Below the pieces are notes generated by a model, which saw only the letters and a list, made by a program, of their open reading frames with translations, had not been told where the DNA came from and ran no database searches. Positions 43,054-49,684 of a stretch of DNA of 64,000 nt are shown here, one piece after another (position 1 is the first letter of the stretch; every line of letters begins with the position of its first letter). The translations under genes and the position numbers were made by a program. Location: contig CAJOLD010000005.1 in NCBI GenBank assembly GCA_905235435.1, positions 1 through 64,000 on the forward strand. Direction: 5' to 3'. The stretch is from an uncultured Lachnospiraceae bacterium (GTDB lineage: Bacteria; Bacillota; Clostridia; Lachnospirales; Lachnospiraceae).

Positions 43054-44139
43054 TTATCTGTTCTGTGTCTGTGTGTCCTCTATCTGTGCCGTCACTGTCT
43101 TCACGCGGACCCCCGGCAAAAGGCCCAGCAGATGCCCCGCCTCCAGGATATCGGCTTCCGGGCCGTCCATCGATACGTTGATCAGGTACAGGCCGCAGCC
43201 GCGGTGCGGCATGCCCATCCGCCCGATCAGCAGGCGGTTGTACCTGTGCAGGATCTCGTTGATCTGCTGCGCGGTATCGTTGCTGTCCGCGATGATCGTC
43301 ATGGAGGCGATGACGCGCCTTTTGCCCGTCTGCTCCTCCTGCTGCGCACAGCCTTCCGCAAGACTCATGGGGACCACGCTGCGCAGCGTCTGCCCCGGGG
43401 TCTCGATCTCCCCGATCACCGCGTTCACCCCGAAGGCTTTCCTTATGTTCTCTTTTGTGACGATGGAGGTCGTCGGCCCGGAGATCGCCTCCCCTCCCTT
43501 CGCGAGAAGGAGGGACCGGTGCGCCCGCTGCAGGGCGTGCTCCGGGTAGTGCGTGTTGAAGATGCAGGTCATCCCCTGCTGCGCCAGCAGGGAGATGGTA
43601 TCCAGCACGACCAGCTGGTTCCTGAAATCCAGGTTCGACTCCGGTTCATCCAGGATGAGCACCTCCGGCCCGGAAGCGAGCGCTCTCGCGATCAGCACCA
43701 TCTGGAGCTCCCCGCCGCTGATCTGGCTGCAGGGCTTGTCCGCCAGATGACTGATCCCGAGCATCCCAAGGACCCTGGAGGCCGCCTCCAGGTCCTCCTC
43801 CCCGGGCTTCGAAAAGCCGCCGATGCGGCTGCTCCTCCCGAGCAGCACCGTCTGGAACACCGTGTAGACCTGGGAAGCGCTCCTTGCCTGAGGAACATAG
43901 GCCATGCGGCTCCAGAGGGTGCGCTCCGGGATGGAGCGGATATCCTCGCCGTCCAGGCAGGCTCTCCCGCTGCCCCAGTGCAGCATGCCCGTCAGGCAGC
44001 GCAGCAGCGTCGTCTTTCCCGCCCCGTTCGGTCCGAGGATGGCAAGGATCTCGCCGGATCCTGCCTCAAAACTGATATCCTGAAGGATCTGCGGTCCTTT
44101 CGGATAAGAGAAACATCCTTTCTCAACTGCGATATTCAA
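43054..44139 (-). CDS. Metal-chelate ABC ATPase fused to a TM1266/ACT-like regulatory domain
   Basis: The start is placed at TTG 44139, which overlaps the permease stop by four bases and has a G-rich site upstream; a GTG at 44148 is the alternative. Upstream in-frame sequence is antisense of the permease frame and not protein-like. The first ~255 residues are a FecE/BtuD-type ATPase: ILGPNGAGKTTLLRCLTGM, ISGGELQMVLIARALASGPE, LILDEPESNLDF and IFNTHYPEHAL. The last ~90 form a domain like the free regulator at 45348-45590: RRVIASMTIIADSNDTAQQI and LLIGRMGMPHRGCGLYLINV. This fusion of a transporter ATPase to the hydrogenase-linked TM1266-type domain is unusual. Confidence 0.85.
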   Translation of the reverse strand: MNIAVEKGCFSYPKGPQILQDISFEAGSGEILAILGPNGAGKTTLLRCLTGMLHWGSGRACLDGEDIRSIPERTLWSRMAYVPQARSASQVYTVFQTVLLGRSSRIGGFSKPGEEDLEAASRVLGMLGISHLADKPCSQISGGELQMVLIARALASGPEVLILDEPESNLDFRNQLVVLDTISLLAQQGMTCIFNTHYPEHALQRAHRSLLLAKGGEAISGPTTSIVTKENIRKAFGVNAVIGEIETPGQTLRSVVPMSLAEGCAQQEEQTGKRRVIASMTIIADSNDTAQQINEILHRYNRLLIGRMGMPHRGCGLYLINVSMDGPEADILEAGHLLGLLPGVRVKTVTAQIEDTQTQNR

Positions 44140-45155
44140 TACTGCCACCCCCCGCTCCGGCGCATAAGAATGATGAAGAACGGAGCGCCGACCATCGCCG
44201 TGAGGATGGAGACCGGGATCTCCGCCGCCGTCATGCTGCGCGCCGCCGTGTCCACGATCACCATGAAGACCGCGCCGATGCTGATGCAGGCGGGGATGAG
44301 GGCAAGGTGGCTGCCGCCGAAGAGCATGCGGCACATATGCGGGATCAGAAGCCCGACCCAGCCGACCTGGCCGCACATGGAGACACAGGAAGCCGTGATC
44401 ATGGTGGCGCAGACGACCGTGACGATCCGCAGGCGCACGATATTCACGCCCGAGGAGCGGGCTTCATCATCCGAGAGGGGAAGCAGGTTCAGCTTCCAGC
44501 GAAGGAGCCAGAGCACCGCGATGCCGATGATCACCGGCGCCCCGCCGATCAGCAGGCCGCGAAACCCCGCCTTGTCAAGGCCGCCCATCAGCCAGTAGGT
44601 GATGGAGGGCAGCTGGTTTTCCGTGTCCGCCGCGAACTTCGTGAAGGAGACCAGCGCCGAAAAAAGGGAACCGATCATAATGCCGGCAAGGACGATCTGG
44701 CCGAGTCCCCTGCCGCGCCCCGACCCCGCCAGCCACGTCAGGCCGACGGCCGCCAGGCCCATTGCCATGGAAAGGCACTGCACGCCGGTAAAGGGAAGTC
44801 CAAGCAGAATGCCCAGGGCCGCCCCGAAGCTCGCGCCGCTCGCGACCCCCAGGGTGTCCGGCGTCGCCAGCGGATTGGCGAAGAGGCTCTGGAACGAGCA
44901 GCCCGCGGTCGAGAGCCCCGCCCCCACAAGGATGGCGAGCAGGATGCGGGGGACCCGCAGATTCCATATCGTCTTTTCCGTCAGTGCCGCCACGGTCATG
45001 TTCCCGGTGATCTTTCCGAGAAGCACCGAGAGCACATCGTTCATCGGGATGCTTATCCTGCCGATGCCCAGGGCTATGACCGCAGTCACGGGCACCGCCA
45101 GGATAAGCACCACGGACTGGGCCGCGGTAAGTCCGCCGTCTTTTCTGACCTTCAT
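44136..45155 (-). CDS. FecCD/BtuC-family ABC transporter permease
   Basis: The 339-residue membrane protein has about ten helices with family motifs: LWNLRVPRILLAILVGAGLS, ANPLATPDTLGVASGASFGA, WLMGGLDKAGFRGLLIGG, VNIVRLRIVTVVCATMITAS, CGQVGWVGLLIPHMCRMLFG and EIPVSILTAMVGAPFFIILM. Such permeases import iron-siderophores, haem or cobamides. It is the second gene of the nitrogenase-like operon, behind the hairpin at 45190-45225, and overlaps the ATPase gene. Confidence 0.93.
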   Translation of the reverse strand: MKVRKDGGLTAAQSVVLILAVPVTAVIALGIGRISIPMNDVLSVLLGKITGNMTVAALTEKTIWNLRVPRILLAILVGAGLSTAGCSFQSLFANPLATPDTLGVASGASFGAALGILLGLPFTGVQCLSMAMGLAAVGLTWLAGSGRGRGLGQIVLAGIMIGSLFSALVSFTKFAADTENQLPSITYWLMGGLDKAGFRGLLIGGAPVIIGIAVLWLLRWKLNLLPLSDDEARSSGVNIVRLRIVTVVCATMITASCVSMCGQVGWVGLLIPHMCRMLFGGSHLALIPACISIGAVFMVIVDTAARSMTAAEIPVSILTAMVGAPFFIILMRRSGGWQY

Positions 45156-45189
45156 AGATACCTCCGGTAATGTTTACAGGATCCTGCTT

Positions 45190-45225
45190 AAAAAAAGGAC
45201 CGCACCCCCAAATGGGGCGCGGTCC
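45190..45225 (-). terminator. Intrinsic terminator/attenuator inside the nitrogenase-like operon
   Basis: On the minus strand GGACCGCGCCCC-ATTTG-GGGGTGCGGTCC (one mismatch) is followed by seven Ts. It lies between the regulator gene (ends 45348) and the permease (starts 45155), so transporter and NifHDK-like genes need readthrough or their own promoter. Confidence 0.85.
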
Positions 45226-45231
45226 TTTGCT

Positions 45232-45251
45232 CCGTCCCTTCCGCGGGACGG
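45232..45251 (-). promoter_or_regulatory. Leader hairpin just upstream of the internal terminator
   Basis: CCGTCCC-GCGGAA-GGGACGG is a perfect 7-bp stem with a six-base loop on the minus strand, directly before the terminator hairpin. The pair has the look of a two-hairpin antitermination module, but the loop lacks the A1 of the classic ANTAR target. Confidence 0.4.
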
Positions 45252-45347
45252 TCCCGGTCCGCACCGCATCTTTCGCCTCAAGCTTTCGGTTTCGGCGTCA
45301 GGAGGATGCTGCATCCGTATCTGTTCTGTTATTCAGGGCTTCACGCC

Positions 45348-45590
45348 TTAGTCCGCGCAGATCGTCTTTGCGCTCACGCCTTCGAGGCGGCCGAGCGCGC
45401 CGGTCAGCGCGTTGATCTCATTCATCGGCGCGTCCATGACGATGCTGATGATGCTGACTCCTTTTTCCCTGTAGGGAATGCCCATACGTCCGATCACGCC
45501 GGAGGCATAGTCATGAAGCAGGCTGTTGACTTTTTCCACCTGATCTGTCTCGGAAATGATGATGCTGATCACTGCCACTCTCGTCTCCAC
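45348..45590 (-). CDS. TM1266-type small regulator (iron-only hydrogenase system regulator family, ACT-like)
   Basis: The 80-residue protein (GTG start, AAGGAG six bases upstream) reads METRVAVISIIISETDQVEK, then NSLLHDYASGVIGRMGIPY and VSIISIVMDAPMNEINALTG. This matches the TM1266 family of small ACT/ferredoxin-like proteins that accompany HydE/F/G genes as presumed regulators. It is the first gene of the nitrogenase-like operon, whose last gene is hydF. A second copy is fused to the ABC ATPase. Confidence 0.85.
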   Translation of the reverse strand: METRVAVISIIISETDQVEKVNSLLHDYASGVIGRMGIPYREKGVSIISIVMDAPMNEINALTGALGRLEGVSAKTICAD

Positions 45591-45655
45591 GCGCTACTCC
45601 TTTCCGGACCGCTCCTGCGGCCTTGGGATACAAAATTCCTTCAGGATGTCCTTCT

Positions 45656-45684
45656 ATTTTATCTGGTTTTGGCCGCCGCGTCAA
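45656..45684 (-). promoter_or_regulatory. Promoter of the nitrogenase-like operon
   Basis: On the minus strand TTGACG (45684-45679), 17 bases, TAAAAT (45661-45656), about 65 bases before the regulator's GTG. Confidence 0.7.
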
Positions 45685-45766
45685 GCGCGCGCGGCTTTTC
45701 ACAAAATCTTCCGCGCACGGGGAGGAGGGGCGCACAATTTTGTAATATCGCAGGAAGGGCCATCTG

Positions 45767-45775
45767 TGCTATACT
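45767..45775 (+). promoter_or_regulatory. Extended -10 promoter of the CoA-transferase gene
   Basis: TGCTATACT on the plus strand (TG at 45767-45768, -10 at 45770-45775) is an extended -10 element; no good -35 box is seen at the right distance. The gene starts about 60 bases downstream. Confidence 0.5.
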
Positions 45776-45833
45776 CAGAAGGTGACGGCATGAGCCAAAG
45801 CTACAGACTACGCAGGAGGATAACCATTAGAAG

Positions 45834-47351
45834 ATGTACAAGATCATGTCACCGGACGAGGCAGCAGCCCTGATCAGAGATGAGGACTGTATCTGCGTCA
45901 ATTCGTTTGTCGGAATAGAAAATCCCGTAGAGCTCCACGAGGCGATCTACCGCAGATATCATGAGACCGGCTCTCCCTGCCGTCTCACGATGGTCTCAAG
46001 CGCCGGCTTCGGCGTCTGGGACGAGGACCGCGCCGCCGAGAGCTACATCCGGGAGGGTGCCGTCAGCCGCCTGATCTGCGGCCATTTCGGCGCGATGCCC
46101 AGCACCAAAAAGATCGTCACGGAGGACCGCTTTGAGGCCTACAACCTGCCTCTCGGATGCATCTCCCACGCGATCCGCGCGCAGGCGAGCGGTGTCCCGG
46201 GCGCGCTCTCCCGCGTCGGTCTTGATATCTTTGTGGATCCGCGCCGCGAGGGGCCCGGCATCAACAACATCTCCACCTCCAAGGACCTGGTCAGGCTCGT
46301 GGAGGTCGAAGGAGAAGAATTCCTCTACTATACGCTTCCGTCCCTGAACGTCGCCCTCATTAAGGGGACCGCGGCGGACAGGCGCGGCAATATCTCGTTT
46401 GACGACATGTATATGTCCGGTGACGCGCTGTCCATCTGCCAGGCCGTCAAGGCGAACCACGGCAAGGTGATCGTACAGGTGGACCGTCTGGTCACGACGC
46501 CGGCCCGCCCCAGAAACACGATCATCCCGGGCTGCCTCGTGGATGTGATCGTCGTGACGGAGCCGGAGGAACGGCCCGTCGCCTACCGCGCTCTCACCGG
46601 CAGCTTCGAGGTGCCCTATGAAGAATGGCGCGCCTGGTTCGAGATGATCGAGGAGCACAGCCAGGTCCGGCGCGAGACGAACCCCGCGCACGATATCATC
46701 GGCCGCCGCGCCTCAAAGGAACTGCGCCCGGACGATATCGTCAATATCGGCATCGGGATCCCGGAGACCATCCCCAAATACGCCAGACGCAGCGGCGTTC
46801 TCGGGCAGATCACGATGACCGTGGAATCGGGCGGCATCGGCGGCTTCCCCGCCTCCGGGGCGGTATTCGGCGCCATGATCGGCGCCACCTCCGTCTACGA
46901 TATGGCAAACCAGTTCGACCTCTATGACAACGGCGGCCTGGACATCTGCTTTATGGGCGCCTTCGAGGTAGACCGTTTCGGCAACGTCAACGCCCACCGG
47001 GGGCCGGGCAACTTCTCCGGGATCGGAGGGTTCGCGAACATCACGGCGCGGACGCCCAACGTTGTCTTCTGTATGTCCTTTAACACGAAGGGGCTTGTCG
47101 CGACGCGCAAAAAAGAGACCGTGACCATCCATCAGAACGGATCTGTTCCGAAGTTCGTGGAGAAGGTCCGGAGCGTCAGTTTCTCGGCAAAACGGGCCGT
47201 CCGGAACGGGCAGCGCGTCCTGTACATCACGGAAAGGTGCGTGTTCATGCTGTGCGAGGCAGGGCTGCGCCTGATCGAGGTGTATCCCGGCGTAGACCTG
47301 CAGAAGGATGTGCTTGACCTTCTGCCCTTCCCCGTCGAAGTCCGTTTATAA
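45834..47351 (+). CDS. Family I acyl-CoA:carboxylate CoA-transferase (propionate/acetate type)
   Basis: The 505-residue protein is a single-chain alpha-beta CoA-transferase. The catalytic glutamate is Glu331 in QITMTVESGGIGGFPASG; other family parts are IKGTAADRRGNISFDD, VNIGIGIPETI, GGLDICFMGAFEVDRFGNVN and GPGNFSGIGGF. Such enzymes move CoA between short-chain acids during fermentation or uptake. AGGAGG lies 14 bases before the ATG, further than usual; an in-frame TAG two codons upstream excludes an earlier start. It is the only clear plus-strand gene and is divergent from the nitrogenase-like operon. Confidence 0.92.
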   Translation: MYKIMSPDEAAALIRDEDCICVNSFVGIENPVELHEAIYRRYHETGSPCRLTMVSSAGFGVWDEDRAAESYIREGAVSRLICGHFGAMPSTKKIVTEDRFEAYNLPLGCISHAIRAQASGVPGALSRVGLDIFVDPRREGPGINNISTSKDLVRLVEVEGEEFLYYTLPSLNVALIKGTAADRRGNISFDDMYMSGDALSICQAVKANHGKVIVQVDRLVTTPARPRNTIIPGCLVDVIVVTEPEERPVAYRALTGSFEVPYEEWRAWFEMIEEHSQVRRETNPAHDIIGRRASKELRPDDIVNIGIGIPETIPKYARRSGVLGQITMTVESGGIGGFPASGAVFGAMIGATSVYDMANQFDLYDNGGLDICFMGAFEVDRFGNVNAHRGPGNFSGIGGFANITARTPNVVFCMSFNTKGLVATRKKETVTIHQNGSVPKFVEKVRSVSFSAKRAVRNGQRVLYITERCVFMLCEAGLRLIEVYPGVDLQKDVLDLLPFPVEVRL

Positions 47352-47361
47352 TTGAATCGAG

Positions 47362-47397
47362 CAGCCCGCATGCCGTCCGGCGCGCGGGCTGTTTTTT
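47362..47397 (+). terminator. Terminator of the CoA-transferase gene
   Basis: CAGCCCGC ... GCGGGCTG with an inner GCCG/CGGC pair, followed by TTTTTT on the plus strand. A second GC-rich palindrome (gccggcgctcgccggc, 47403-47418) lies just after it, before the convergent thiN gene. Confidence 0.9.
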
Positions 47398-47422
47398 GAT
47401 CCGCCGGCGCTCGCCGGCTGCT

Positions 47423-48118
47423 TTAATCCTTCGTCTCCATCACGAGAAGGCTCCCCGACGTGAAGGATACATGGCCTTCTTCGGCAGTGATCTCGTTGCT
47501 GACGCCCCGGGTCTCCCCGGTGGTCAGGAGGAGGTTTTCCGTTTCGTATTTAAAACCCCGCAGGGTAAGGCCCGTGACGGGGCCGCCGTACGCAAACAGG
47601 GAGATGAAGCTCCCCCACTGAAGATCCCGGCGGATGACAAAGGGTTCCTGTTTCAGGCAGACCCGGTTGTGCGGATCCAGGATGCGGACCTGCGCTCCGC
47701 GGGCCGCAGCCCAGGAGAGGAGCTGGATGTTTCCGCACACGTGGTCCAGCCGCGTGCCCGTGGCGCCGAGGAGGTCGATCCCGGCAAAGCCGCGCCCGAT
47801 GGCCGCCGCAAGGGCAAGCTCGGTGTCCGTGCTGTCCTTTTCCGGAATGTATCTGAGGATCTCCACCGACGGATCCTGCGCATACTTTTCGGGCAGTCCG
47901 CTGCCCGCGGAGTCAAAATCTCCGACGATGATATCGGGCTTTATGCCGTGGGCGGCAAAGAATTCCAGACCGCGGTCCGCCGCGACCGTAAGGGACGGAA
48001 GAAGGCTCTCCTCCCTGAAAAAACGCAGCGCCAGCGCTTCGTCCACGCTGCCGCCGCTGATGACGAGCGCCCTTCCGGGCGCCCGCTTTGTTTCCGATGC
48101 AAATGCCTTTTCGCTCAT
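47423..48118 (-). CDS. thiN: Thiamine diphosphokinase
   Basis: ThiN makes thiamine diphosphate from thiamine and ATP. The 231-residue protein has ALVISGGSVDEA, TVAADRGLEFFAAHGIKPDI, VGDFDSAG, IPEKDSTDTELALAAAIGRG and LLGATGTRLDHVCGNIQLL, all typical. It overlaps rpe by four bases and closes the Firmicute priA-to-thiN cluster. Confidence 0.95.
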   Translation of the reverse strand: MSEKAFASETKRAPGRALVISGGSVDEALALRFFREESLLPSLTVAADRGLEFFAAHGIKPDIIVGDFDSAGSGLPEKYAQDPSVEILRYIPEKDSTDTELALAAAIGRGFAGIDLLGATGTRLDHVCGNIQLLSWAAARGAQVRILDPHNRVCLKQEPFVIRRDLQWGSFISLFAYGGPVTGLTLRGFKYETENLLLTTGETRGVSNEITAEEGHVSFTSGSLLVMETKD

Positions 48119-48783
48119 CCGATCTCTCCGTACTCCTTCATGATGCCGAGGAAGCTTTTTACCTTTCCGGTCACGTCCCCGCCGAATACGGCGGAGCCGG
48201 CCACGCAGACGTTGGCGCCGGCTTCAAGGACGGTCCTGAGCGTACTTTCGTTAATGCCGCCGTCCACCTCTATATCGATGTCTTTTCCCTTTGCGCGGCT
48301 CATCTCTTTGAGAGCGGCGATCTTCTCCGTCATGGCGGGGATGTACTTCTGCCCGCCGAAGCCGGGGTTGACAGTCATCAGAAGGACCATGTCGACCTTG
48401 TCCCAGAGATAGTCGAGGACACCAAGCGGTGTGGAGGGGCAGAGCGCAAGGCCCGCCTTCAGTCCTCTGGCATGAATGGCGTCCAGAGTGCGGTCAAGGT
48501 GCGTGCACGCCTCGGCGTGGATCGTAATGATGTCCGCCCCGCAGTCCGCGAAGGCGTCAATGTAGCGCTCGGGCTGCCGGATCATCAGATGTACGTCAAA
48601 GACCATGCCCGACACGGGACGGATGGCTGAAATGACCGGCATTCCCAGGGAGATGCTCGGCACGAACATCCCGTCCATCACGTCAATGTGGAGAACTTGC
48701 GCGCCGGCTTCTTCCGCTTCCCTGATCTGATCTCCGAGTTTTGCGAAATCCGCGGCAAGGATGGATGGGGCCAGAATAATCAT
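48115..48783 (-). CDS. rpe: Ribulose-phosphate 3-epimerase
   Basis: Rpe interconverts ribulose-5-P and xylulose-5-P. The 222-residue TIM barrel shows LAPSILAADFAKLGDQI, QVLHIDVMDGMFVPSISLG, VFDVHLMIRQPERYI, MTVNPGFGGQKYIP and IEVDGGINESTL, including the metal-binding His and Asp residues. It follows rsgA by 22 bases, the standard Firmicute order. Confidence 0.97.
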   Translation of the reverse strand: MIILAPSILAADFAKLGDQIREAEEAGAQVLHIDVMDGMFVPSISLGMPVISAIRPVSGMVFDVHLMIRQPERYIDAFADCGADIITIHAEACTHLDRTLDAIHARGLKAGLALCPSTPLGVLDYLWDKVDMVLLMTVNPGFGGQKYIPAMTEKIAALKEMSRAKGKDIDIEVDGGINESTLRTVLEAGANVCVAGSAVFGGDVTGKVKSFLGIMKEYGEIG

Positions 48784-48805
48784 GTCTTTCTCTCCTTCCT
48801 GGTCT

Positions 48806-49684
48806 TCAGTACTTTTTTCTGTTTTTCAGTTCCTCCGCAAACAGGCAGTAATTCTCATAGCGCGAAGCGCTGATCTTTCCCTCCGCAAGGGCTTCCTTTA
48901 CCGCGCAGTCCGGCTCGCTGATATGCATGCAGCCCTGGAAGCGGCACCGGTCCCTGTAGGGGGCCGCCTCCGGCCAGAGCCTTTCCAGTTCGCCGGGCTC
49001 GATCTCCGGCAGGAACAGGGAACCGAAGCCGGGGGTGTCCATAAAATAGGTGTCCTCCCGGACCCGGACCAGCTCGGTGTGACGGGTGGTCTGTCTGCCC
49101 CGCCCTATGCGGGCACTCACTTCGCCGACCTCCATCAGCGCCTCCGGCTGGATATAGTTCGTGAACGAAGATTTGCCGACGCCGCTGGGTCCGGCCACGA
49201 CCGTGGTCTTTCCCGTCAGGGCCGCGTCCGCCTCGGCAAGGCCCTCCCCCGTAAGCACGCTCATAAAGATGAGGGGGCAGCCGCTGCCCTGATAACATTC
49301 CGTAAGCTTTTCCCCAAGCCCCGGGGCGGCAAGATCCCATTTGTTGATGCAGATCACGACCGGCAGCCCGATCACGGACATGGAGAGCAGAAAACGGTCC
49401 AGCAGGTTTAAGTTGGGTGCAGGGCGGTCCGCCGCAAAGACGACCAGCGCCTGGTCTACGTTCGCGGAGGCAGGCCGCACAAGCTCGTTTGTTCTCGGCA
49501 GGATGTCGTCCACGCTGCCGGTGTGCTCCTCTTCGCTGATGATGCTGATGATGACGTCGTCGCCGGGGAGCGGTTTTACCCCCTGCCTGCGGAATACGCC
49601 GCGGGCCCTGCACTCCCACACGGTCCCGTCCGGTCCGCAGACGTAATAAAAGCCTCCGACTCCTTTAATGATCTTTCCCTGCAT
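48806..49684 (-). CDS. rsgA: Ribosome small subunit-dependent GTPase A
   Basis: RsgA is a circularly permuted GTPase that checks late 30S maturation. The 292-residue protein has an N-terminal OB fold, permuted G motifs (NKWD, then GPSGVGKSSFTNYI, then DTPGFGSL) and a C-terminal zinc knuckle (CRFQGCMHISEPDCAVKEAL). Its ATG overlaps the pknB stop by one base (TAATG). Confidence 0.97.
   Translation of the reverse strand: MQGKIIKGVGGFYYVCGPDGTVWECRARGVFRRQGVKPLPGDDVIISIISEEEHTGSVDDILPRTNELVRPASANVDQALVVFAADRPAPNLNLLDRFLLSMSVIGLPVVICINKWDLAAPGLGEKLTECYQGSGCPLIFMSVLTGEGLAEADAALTGKTTVVAGPSGVGKSSFTNYIQPEALMEVGEVSARIGRGRQTTRHTELVRVREDTYFMDTPGFGSLFLPEIEPGELERLWPEAAPYRDRCRFQGCMHISEPDCAVKEALAEGKISASRYENYCLFAEELKNRKKY

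Noticed and set aside
44140..44376. N-terminal extension of the ABC ATPase reading frame
   Set aside because: Its His/Pro/Arg-rich translation is the permease gene read in another frame. The TTG at 44139 with stop overlap is the sensible start.
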